From Planctomycetaceae bacterium (lineage in GTDB: Bacteria > Planctomycetota > Planctomycetia > Planctomycetales > Planctomycetaceae): 7,618 bases of DNA. Shown here in pieces: positions 1 to 5,418 of this stretch. The notes beneath the pieces are model-generated. The model was not told the DNA's origin. It made no database searches and saw only the letters and a list, made by a program, of their open reading frames with translations. The stretch is taken from positions 1 to 7,618 of the forward strand of contig JAEUIG010000004.1 in assembly GCA_016795125.1 (NCBI GenBank). The letters are read 5' to 3'. Numbering within the stretch: position 1 is the first letter of the stretch; every line of letters starts with the position of its first letter. The translations under genes were made by a program, and so were the position numbers.

Positions 1-1
1 C

Positions 2-1027
2 CGCTCGGACCTGCTGAGCGACTTTCACGGGCGCGACGTGTTTCTCCAGGCAGCGGTGACGCTGCCCGCTTCTTACTTCGCGGATCATGAGCGACGTTAT
101 CCGGCGATCTTCGAGATTCCGGGATTCGGGGGAACGCATCATCATGCGGTGAAGGTCCACCAGTCGACGATCGACCCGACCACCGGAGTGGAATTCCTGC
201 GGGTGCTGCTCGATCCCAGTTGTCCGCTCGGACACCATGTGTTCGCCGATTCGGACAGCAATGGTCCGGTGAACCGGGCGCTGCGGGAGGAACTGATTCC
301 GGCGTTTGATCGCGAGTTCCGCAGCGTGGCGAAGCCGCAGGCGCGATTCCTCACGGGGCATTCGTCGGGGGGCTGGAGTTCGCTGTGGATTCAAATGACG
401 GCGCCGGACGAGTTCGGCGGCGTGTGGAGCACGGCGCCTGATCCGGTCGATCTGCGGGACTTCCAGCGGATCGACGTGTACCGTCCGGGCGAGAACATGT
501 ATGTCGACGGACGTGGCGATCGTCGCCCGCTGGCGCGAATCGGCGGCCGCGTGGCGCTCTGGTACGATGACTTCGCGTGGATGGAGCACGTCCACGGCCC
601 TGGCGGCCAACTGCACAGCTTCGAGGCGGTGTTCAGCGAGCGCGGGCCGGACGGAAAGCCCAAGCTGCTCTTCGATCGAGTGACCGGGGAGATCGATCCG
701 CAGGTCGCCGAGAGCTGGCAACGCTACGACATCCGGATGGTGCTCGAGCAGAACTGGGCCGAGCTGGGGCCGAAGCTCAGCGGCAAGCTGCACGTGTTCA
801 TGGGGAGCGAGGATACGTTCTACCTGGACGGCGCCACGCGACTGCTGAAGGAATCGCTGTCACGGCTGGGCAGCGACGCGGTGGTCGAGATTCACGAGGG
901 GAAAGATCACTCGACGCTGATGTCACCGGACCTGGTGGCGCGCATCCAGCGGGAAATGGCGGAGGAGTGGTTGCGCCAAGCCGCAAGCGTTGACGGCGCG
1001 CAATTGAACGGCACGCGTCGTCGTTGA
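2..1027 (+). CDS. alpha/beta-hydrolase fold esterase (putative esterase family), 5'-truncated
   Basis: The reading frame is open to the left edge of the window, so the N-terminus is missing. A GTG at 38 is only an internal codon. Numbering from that codon, the 329 residues contain YPAIFEIPGFGG (about 21-32), the usual strand and oxyanion region. They also contain the nucleophile elbow G107-H-S-S-G111 with Ser109 as likely nucleophile, GSED at about 256-259 as candidate acid, and GKDHS at 288-292 with His291 as likely catalytic base. This order matches the esterase D / PF00756 class of serine hydrolases, which cleave ester bonds; many are secreted. The substrate cannot be read from the sequence, and a signal peptide, if any, lies outside the window. 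The stop (TGA, 1025-1027) is 6 bp from the stop of the opposing gene. The fold assignment is fairly secure; a feruloyl- or acetylxylan-type specificity would be a guess. Confidence 0.82.
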   Translation, partial: RSDLLSDFHGRDVFLQAAVTLPASYFADHERRYPAIFEIPGFGGTHHHAVKVHQSTIDPTTGVEFLRVLLDPSCPLGHHVFADSDSNGPVNRALREELIPAFDREFRSVAKPQARFLTGHSSGGWSSLWIQMTAPDEFGGVWSTAPDPVDLRDFQRIDVYRPGENMYVDGRGDRRPLARIGGRVALWYDDFAWMEHVHGPGGQLHSFEAVFSERGPDGKPKLLFDRVTGEIDPQVAESWQRYDIRMVLEQNWAELGPKLSGKLHVFMGSEDTFYLDGATRLLKESLSRLGSDAVVEIHEGKDHSTLMSPDLVARIQREMAEEWLRQAASVDGAQLNGTRRR

Positions 1028-1033
1028 TCCGGA

Positions 1034-1963
1034 CTACTCTTTTTCGGGCGGTTCGGTGTCGACATCCAGCCACTTCATGGCCTGGTCGAACGGCTCGATG
1101 CGGAGGACGACGACGCCGTCCTGAAAGAGGCGGACGGTGCCGGTCGATTCGGAGACGGCAATGGCGACGGCGCCTGTGCCCTTGGAGATCGCGGCGGCGG
1201 CCCAGTGCCGGGCGCCGAGGCCCTTCGACAACGTGAGGCCGGTGGCCGGCGCATCGAGGATACGGCCGGCCGCGATGGCACAGCCGTCCGAGGCGATCAC
1301 GAAGGCGCCGTCGATCTGCGCGAGTTCCTTGATGCTCTCCCGCACGCGCGGATTGGAAATCATCCGATCCTTGCGCTGATAACCGCGGAACGGGTCGTGC
1401 ACCTGCTCGTGCGACATTTCCATCACGCGGCGATGGCTGCCAACGACGAACAGCGTTCCAACCGGCTTGCCTTCGCGGCCTTCGCGGCCGATTTCCAGCG
1501 CCAGGTCGACGACGCGCCGCAGCGTCGGGAGCGGCACCTGCGTCTCCAGTCGCTGCAGGTCCCGACTGGTGAGCTTGGTCAGATGCTCCGACAGGTTGAT
1601 GACGCTGATCGTGTCGAGATTGTCCCGTTCGTAGCCGGCATACATCGCGATGACGCGCGAGCCGGTCTGCAGATGGTCGTCGGCGATGGCCTCCAGGAGC
1701 GCCTGGCTGACCTGCACCTGCCGGGTCTGCGGCTCGTGCAGCAGCGGCACAAGCATCACGCCGTCTTCAATGACCGCCTGCTGCACGTCGGGCAAATGTG
1801 ACGCGACGAGGAGCTTATGCGGCTCCAGCTCGCTGCGAATCTGCTTGAAGTCGTACGCGATGTCGGACACGACCATCACGGCCGAGACTTCCAGTTCGTG
1901 CGCGAGGGCGCGCACGGAACTGAAGATGCGTCGGATAACGGGACTGATCTCGCTCCGCTGCAT
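1034..1963 (-). CDS. diadenylate cyclase (c-di-AMP synthase), DacZ/CdaZ-like architecture
   Basis: 309 residues, ATG at 1963, no strong Shine-Dalgarno. The C-terminal half (about 145-292) is a DisA_N/DAC domain, which condenses two ATP into cyclic di-AMP. It shows GTLFVVG at 169-175, the DGA motif at 218-220, GLGARH at 248-253 followed by W254 and AAAAIS, then a VSESTG beta-hairpin (270-275) and FQDGVVVLRIEP to the end. The canonical second motif is RHR; here it reads RHW. The N-terminal part (about 15-125) resembles the pyruvate kinase C-terminal domain: ALAHEL, then AVMVVSD, LLVASH, GVMLVPL, and a DTISVINL strand. PK_C-like plus DAC is the layout known from archaeal DacZ/CdaZ. It differs from DisA (no HhH DNA-binding tail) and CdaA (no membrane helices). 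There are no transmembrane segments, so it is predicted cytosolic. It is probably transcribed alone from the promoter at 2111-2138. The DAC call is firm; the N-terminal assignment is from pattern only. Confidence 0.88.
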   Translation of the reverse strand: MQRSEISPVIRRIFSSVRALAHELEVSAVMVVSDIAYDFKQIRSELEPHKLLVASHLPDVQQAVIEDGVMLVPLLHEPQTRQVQVSQALLEAIADDHLQTGSRVIAMYAGYERDNLDTISVINLSEHLTKLTSRDLQRLETQVPLPTLRRVVDLALEIGREGREGKPVGTLFVVGSHRRVMEMSHEQVHDPFRGYQRKDRMISNPRVRESIKELAQIDGAFVIASDGCAIAAGRILDAPATGLTLSKGLGARHWAAAAISKGTGAVAIAVSESTGTVRLFQDGVVVLRIEPFDQAMKWLDVDTEPPEKE

Positions 1964-2060
1964 ACGGATTATCGGGGGCGCCAGGCCGTCGGGACGGGAG
2001 AGGAGGGAGTCAGCCGGAACCAGTGCGTTGCAGAAGACCGCGACACAACCGGCAGCTGGT

Positions 2061-2089
2061 GGTAACTCGTGGATGGCCCACGGGTTACC
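2061..2089 (-). promoter_or_regulatory. leader hairpin / operator-like inverted repeat upstream of the diadenylate cyclase gene
   Basis: Arms 2061-2072 and 2078-2089 pair over 12 positions, 11 Watson-Crick plus one G-U type, around a 5-nt loop (2073-2077). It lies 97 bp upstream of the ATG at 1963. If the promoter at 2111-2138 is right, it begins about 15 nt after the predicted transcription start, so it would sit in the 5' leader. No U-run follows on the minus strand, which argues against a simple intrinsic terminator. It could equally be a dyad operator for a repressor. I see no match to the consensus of the ydaO c-di-AMP riboswitch. Confidence 0.5.
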
Positions 2090-2110
2090 GCTGACTCGTC
2101 AAGTCGGCGT

Positions 2111-2138
2111 AGTGTAGACCATTCGGCGGCAGCGTCAA
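2111..2138 (-). promoter_or_regulatory. candidate sigma70-type promoter for the diadenylate cyclase gene
   Basis: Read on the minus strand, TTGACG (2138-2133, five of six to TTGACA) is followed after 16 bp by TACACT (2116-2111, four of six to TATAAT). The predicted start is near 2104, giving a leader of about 140 nt to the ATG at 1963. Spacing and -35 quality are good for a GC-rich genome. Planctomycete promoter rules are not well fixed, so this stays a candidate. Confidence 0.45.
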
Positions 2139-2161
2139 CAACAGCGTTAGAAGTCTGACTT

Positions 2162-2264
2162 GTTGGAGTTCAGCCTTCAGGCTGCCGGGATTGGAGAGTC
2201 GATTTCCGACGTGCAGGCTGAAGCCTGAACTCCAACAGCGGCAAGCGAAAGCTTGAACTCCAAC
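2162..2264. repeat. cluster of three structured 23-nt repeats (constant tag plus 5-bp tetraloop hairpin)
   Basis: Copy 1 is on + at 2162-2184; copies 2 (2214-2236) and 3 (2242-2264) are on -. Each reads GTTGGAGTT followed by a 14-nt hairpin of 5 bp with a 4-nt loop. The stems are CAGCC/GGCTG, CAGGC/GCCTG and CAAGC/GCTTG; the loops are TTCA, TTCA and TTTC. The tag is identical in all three copies while the stem pairs change together. Copies 1 and 2 can also fold on each other as 23-nt arms with two mismatches around a 29-nt spacer. Copy 3 shares its first base with the last base of the stop codon of the gene at 2264-3163, so the cluster is that gene's 3' flank and could act in termination or mRNA 3'-end protection. 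The family looks like a dispersed planctomycete intergenic repeat (inference). Confidence 0.8.
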
Positions 2265-3163
2265 TACTTGGTGACGGGGCCTGCTGCATTGGCGGCGGCT
2301 TTTTCCTCGGAGCCGAGGCTCTCCTGCAGTGTCCGGACGACATGGAGCGTTGTCTGCGGCCCCTGCCAGCCGACGACCTTGTTGTCGAGCTTCATGATCC
2401 GCTCGAGCATGCGGCCGCGGGCGATGTCGAACCGCAGCGTGCCGGATGGAGTCCGCTGGATCAACTGTCCTTCCTCCATCGGATCCTGCAGCGGGGTGAG
2501 CACGTTCGTGCGGATGTCGATCTCCGCGATGCCGTTGTCGATCGCCCGGAGGGTATAGAGGCGCTGGAGCGAAATCGTCCTGGGGAGCTTGGCCTGTGTC
2601 TGGACTTCGACTTCAAACGGTTCGGTCCAGGATTCGCCGATAGCGACCGGGGAGGCGGGCAGCAGCGGGAGCAGGTCGAACTGGGCTGCCTCGAGCTGGG
2701 ACTTGTCTGCCATTTTTCCGTCGCTCTCTGCGGCGATGACTTCACCGGTAGAAGCGACGGTGATGATCATCAAGGGACGGCCGACTGTCTTCTCAATTCC
2801 CTGGAACTGCGCCGGCGGCGGTTCGCCGGAGCGGCTGTCCCAGCTGATCGCGCTGTTGCCGGCGGACAGGTTGACATACTCGATCATGACTTCGAGGTTG
2901 GCGGAACCGTTGGAGTTGAGCGAAACGGTCCGCAGCAGGCGGCCAGCCTCCGAGGAATGCTGGACTTCCTCCTGGGTGTCGCTGACCTGGACGTCAATCG
3001 TCGATTCGTTGCCGACCGTGTAGTGCAGGGCGGAATCGGCCGCGAACTTGTACTGCAGCGAATGCTTCGGGCCATCTGCGGCAGTCATCGTCGGCAGGAC
3101 GAGCGCGATCAGGCAGCAGCAGGGAGCGAGGAGGAAGAGACGGCCGGGAACAATTCGCGACAT
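2264..3163 (-). CDS. secreted protein of unknown function (possibly DUF6263-like)
   Basis: 299 residues from the ATG at 3163. This start is preferred over an upstream TTG at 3211 because it has AAGGAG 9 nt upstream and puts a signal peptide at the very N-terminus: MSRIVPGR, a hydrophobic stretch at about 9-24, then a likely cleavage after TAA at about residue 29. The CCC at 15-17 does not make a good lipobox. The mature part appears largely beta-stranded, with YKFAADSALHYTVG (38-51), LMIITVASTGEVI (131-143), LLPLLPASPVAIGESW (164-179) and GTLRFDIARGRMLERIM (241-257). The 'value returned to a default, tested against a threshold, good effective size' type layout, with a P-V-x-x-G-E-S-W segment, is what I recall from large planctomycete families of exported proteins, and DUF6263 is a possible match. 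No catalytic motif is visible. The last residues are Ala/Lys-rich. Function is unknown; export is the safest statement. Confidence 0.75.
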   Translation of the reverse strand: MSRIVPGRLFLLAPCCCLIALVLPTMTAADGPKHSLQYKFAADSALHYTVGNESTIDVQVSDTQEEVQHSSEAGRLLRTVSLNSNGSANLEVMIEYVNLSAGNSAISWDSRSGEPPPAQFQGIEKTVGRPLMIITVASTGEVIAAESDGKMADKSQLEAAQFDLLPLLPASPVAIGESWTEPFEVEVQTQAKLPRTISLQRLYTLRAIDNGIAEIDIRTNVLTPLQDPMEEGQLIQRTPSGTLRFDIARGRMLERIMKLDNKVVGWQGPQTTLHVVRTLQESLGSEEKAAANAAGPVTK

Positions 3164-3172
3164 CGACGCAGG

Positions 3173-3178
3173 CTCCTT
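3173..3178 (-). promoter_or_regulatory. Shine-Dalgarno site fixing the start at 3163
   Basis: On the minus strand AAGGAG occurs 9 nt before the ATG at 3163. It is one of the few clear ribosome-binding sites in the window. It supports the shorter start, which opens directly with a signal peptide. Confidence 0.6.
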
Positions 3179-3258
3179 CCCTGGAGTGCAAGCGGACGGG
3201 GACGATGGCAAGGGGCGGGATGGTAACAGGGGGGGAGGAAATGGGGAATAGGGAATGG

Positions 3259-3342
<84 letters not shown>

Positions 3343-3360
3343 AGACCTGCGGTCGGGGGG

Positions 3361-3386
3361 TGTGGCTCGGTCGGAGACCGGCCACA
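3361..3386 (-). terminator. terminator-like hairpin downstream of the aldolase gene
   Basis: TGTGGC and CGGTC (3361-3366, 3368-3372, one bulged T at 3367) pair with GACCG and GCCACA (3376-3380, 3381-3386) around a 3-nt loop. That is 11 bp in total, starting 14 bp past the aldolase stop codon. No U-run follows on the minus strand; C-rich sequence does. It could therefore be a factor-dependent end or a dispersed repeat. GGAGACC recurs at 3341-3347 and 3373-3379, which suggests repeat-derived sequence. Confidence 0.4.
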
Positions 3387-3400
3387 ACCGGGGGGACCGG

Positions 3401-4333
3401 CTACGCGTCGACTCGTCCAAAGGCGATTCTGTCGAGAACCCAGTGGAGTTCCTGGCGTTCGATGTCGCTCATGGGAGGGGCGGCCGGGGGATCGAGGACG
3501 GCGGGGCAGTCCATGAGGCCGCGGCGTTGCAACAGGCCCTTGAGGAGTTCCTCGGGATAGTCGAGGTAGAACATCAGATACGGCAGTATGCGCTGAAAAT
3601 AGATGTCGGCGGCGCGCTCCTCGTCGCCGGCGAGAAACGCCTGCACTGCGCCGCCATGCAGGTCCAGTGCTTCGGTGCCGGTCATGAAGGCCGAGACGCC
3701 CAGCCGCAGCATGTGGATCAGATGCTTTCCGCCGGCGCCGCCGATGACGGACATCCGCCCGCCATCCGCGGCCAGTAACTGCGCGGTCTTCGTCAGGAAG
3801 TCCTTGCCTTCACCTTTGACGTGCTGGACGCCCGGGATTTCGGCGACCATCCGCGTCAGCAGGTCGGCGGTGAGGAGATGCGAACTGGTCGGCGTGTCCT
3901 GGACGATGATGGGCAGCTTCGTCGCTTCCGCCAAAGTGCGGTAGTAGGCGAATGCGCCGGCTTTGTCCGGCAGGTTCACGTACGGCAGCGCCGCCATGAT
4001 GAGATCGGCGCCCTGTTGCTCCGCCAACTGCGCGTACTCCACGGCGGTTTTCGTCCCGAGCGCCGTCACGCCGAGGAACACCGGCACACGGCCGCTAACC
4101 TCGTCGACGATGATGTCCGTCAGCAGGCGACGGTCGCTGTCGCTCACCTTGTGAAACTCCGACGCGATGCCGAAGTGCCCGATGGCGGCCGCCCGATGCT
4201 CGAGACAATACCGGACCAGTCGCCGCTGGCTGGTTTCGTCGACGGCACCGTTCTGGTGAATCGCCGTCGGCATAATGGGCATCATGCCTCGGAAGCGCGC
4301 GGGGGGTGTCGATTTCTGTGCGGGGCGAGTCAT
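3401..4333 (-). CDS. dihydrodipicolinate synthase/N-acetylneuraminate lyase superfamily aldolase, not a canonical DapA
   Basis: 310 residues, the usual size for this class I aldolase TIM barrel, with ATG at 4333. Visible landmarks are RGMMPIMPTA (15-24, first strand), GIASE at 55-59 where DapA has GTTGE, and VFLGVTA (85-91). Next are ALPYVN (115-120), IIVQDTP (142-148) where DapA has a YNxP segment, VQHVKGE (169-175) with Lys173 as the Schiff-base lysine, and a GGAGGKH...GVSAFMTG stretch (198-219). The lysine shows pyruvate-type aldolase/dehydratase chemistry is possible. The Thr-Thr and Tyr of the DapA proton relay are replaced (Ile-Ala, Gln), so lysine biosynthesis is unlikely. The true substrate, perhaps a sugar acid or hydroxyproline-type keto acid, is not readable. 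A second start at Met17/18 would cut into the first strand and is disfavoured. The gene follows the DUF58 gene by 60 bp with no hairpin between them, so co-transcription is likely. Confidence 0.85.
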   Translation of the reverse strand: MTRPAQKSTPPARFRGMMPIMPTAIHQNGAVDETSQRRLVRYCLEHRAAAIGHFGIASEFHKVSDSDRRLLTDIIVDEVSGRVPVFLGVTALGTKTAVEYAQLAEQQGADLIMAALPYVNLPDKAGAFAYYRTLAEATKLPIIVQDTPTSSHLLTADLLTRMVAEIPGVQHVKGEGKDFLTKTAQLLAADGGRMSVIGGAGGKHLIHMLRLGVSAFMTGTEALDLHGGAVQAFLAGDEERAADIYFQRILPYLMFYLDYPEELLKGLLQRRGLMDCPAVLDPPAAPPMSDIERQELHWVLDRIAFGRVDA

Positions 4334-4393
4334 GCTGCAAGTTGGAAGTCCGGTTGAGTTGGCGAGACCTGCACAGCGTAGAACGCGATGCCG

Positions 4394-5305
4394 TTAGCGA
4401 ACAGCGTGCCGTCGTTGCCTTCCGGACGGGCCGCGTTGGCGACTGGACAGGAACTCCCGCAGCGGTTGCTCGAGCGGCGTGTCGGTCGTTACTCGGTAGA
4501 GGTTCACTCCCTGTTCGGCGGCGATCGATTCGAGTTGCTGCTGATGCCGGCCCATCCGTTCCGTGTACAGCGTCCTGGCCTGGGCCGGTTCCACGAAGAT
4601 GTCGCGGCCGGATTCCAGGTCGCGAAACAGCGTTGGCTCGTCGAAATCGAAGGAGAGCTCCGTCGGGTCGAGCACCTGGAAAGCGATGACGTCATGTCCG
4701 CGCGACCGCAGGTACGAGAAGCGCGTCGCGAGATCGTCCAAAGGCGCCAGGAAGTCAGAGATGAGGACCAGGAGGCCGCGTTTGTGGACGCACTGCGCGA
4801 CCTGTTCGAGAGCGGCGGCGAGATGGGTGCTCCGACCGGCGGGGGGCCGCTCCAGCGCATGCACGATGCGTCGAAACTGGCCTGCCCGATGACGGGCCGG
4901 GATGAAAGCGTCGATCTGTTCATCGACAAGGACGAGGCCGATGGCGTCCCGCTGCGTGTTGAGAAAGTAGCCCAGTGTCGCGGCGAGCGTCTTGGCATAG
5001 TCGGCCTTCGTGTGCGGCAGGGTGCCGAACGCCATGGACCGGCTGTTGTCCACCACGAGATGACAGCGAAGGTTCGTCTCGTCTTCATACTGCTTGACGA
5101 AATACCGGTCGCTGCGGGCGTACAGCCGCCAGTCGAGCCGTCGCGGGTCGTCTCCCGGCACGTACTGGCGATACTCCGTGAATTCCACGGAGAACCCGTG
5201 GTAGGGGGACCGGTGCAGTCCGGCAAAGAAGCCCTCGACGACCGCTCGCGCGCGCAGCTCCAGCGATGCGATCTGCAGGAGAGCGACGGGGTCGAGGTAT
5301 TGCAT
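4394..5305 (-). CDS. DUF58 domain protein with von Willebrand A-like fold
   Basis: 303 residues from the ATG at 5305. MQYLDPVALLQIASLELRAR is the normal family N-terminus, whereas the GTG at 5353 would start inside a repeat. Family signatures are VVEGFFAGLHRSPYHG (about 22-37), the DUF58 core YVPGDDPRRLDWRLYARSD (48-66), then VKQYEDE (70-76). A vWA-like strand follows with the metal-site motif DNSRSM (86-91, DxSxS form), then a second acidic strand-end LLVLISDF (178-185). There are no membrane helices, so it is predicted cytosolic. Related proteins usually sit beside a MoxR AAA+ ATPase and BatA/BatD-type genes and are thought to act with the ATPase in complex assembly. No such neighbour is in this window: the flanking genes are an aldolase and a secreted protein. 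The last 15 residues are Arg-rich and look like a tail beyond the domain. Family call is firm; the process it serves is unknown. Confidence 0.9.
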   Translation of the reverse strand: MQYLDPVALLQIASLELRARAVVEGFFAGLHRSPYHGFSVEFTEYRQYVPGDDPRRLDWRLYARSDRYFVKQYEDETNLRCHLVVDNSRSMAFGTLPHTKADYAKTLAATLGYFLNTQRDAIGLVLVDEQIDAFIPARHRAGQFRRIVHALERPPAGRSTHLAAALEQVAQCVHKRGLLVLISDFLAPLDDLATRFSYLRSRGHDVIAFQVLDPTELSFDFDEPTLFRDLESGRDIFVEPAQARTLYTERMGRHQQQLESIAAEQGVNLYRVTTDTPLEQPLREFLSSRQRGPSGRQRRHAVR

Positions 5306-5346
5306 GGAGGGGCAGGGGAGGTGGTGGGAAGGTCGCTGGTTGTTCG

Positions 5347-5384
5347 CCCTCACCCCCGGCCCCTCTCCCGGGGGGAGAGGGGAG
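5347..5384. repeat. GC-rich REP-like hairpin repeat
   Basis: A perfect 10-bp stem (5360-5369 with 5373-5382, CCCCTCTCCC/GGGAGAGGGG) with a 3-nt loop, preceded by CCCTCACCCCCGG. This is a sequence type I recognise as widely scattered in GC-rich bacterial genomes. It sits between the secreted-protein gene (stop at 5419) and the DUF58 start (5305), and could end the upstream transcript, though no U-run follows. It contains the spurious upstream GTG for the DUF58 gene. Confidence 0.75.
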
Positions 5385-5418
5385 ATAAGGGACGCGCGAT
5401 TCCGTGATTGCGCCGCAC

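Noticed and set aside
2061..2089. c-di-AMP (ydaO-type) riboswitch before the diadenylate cyclase gene
   Set aside because: Only a single hairpin is visible; the multi-helix pseudoknotted ydaO core is not seen.
2342..3226. 294-codon open frame on + across the secreted-protein gene at 2264-3163
   Set aside because: Codon-register shadow; the minus frame has a Shine-Dalgarno site and signal peptide.
4394..5353. Longer DUF58 protein starting at the GTG at 5353
   Set aside because: The extra 16 codons lie partly in the REP-like repeat and are unlike the family N-terminus.
4388..5407. 339-codon open frame on + across the DUF58 gene
   Set aside because: Codon-register shadow of a gene with clear DUF58 motifs; longer than the real gene only because of GC bias.
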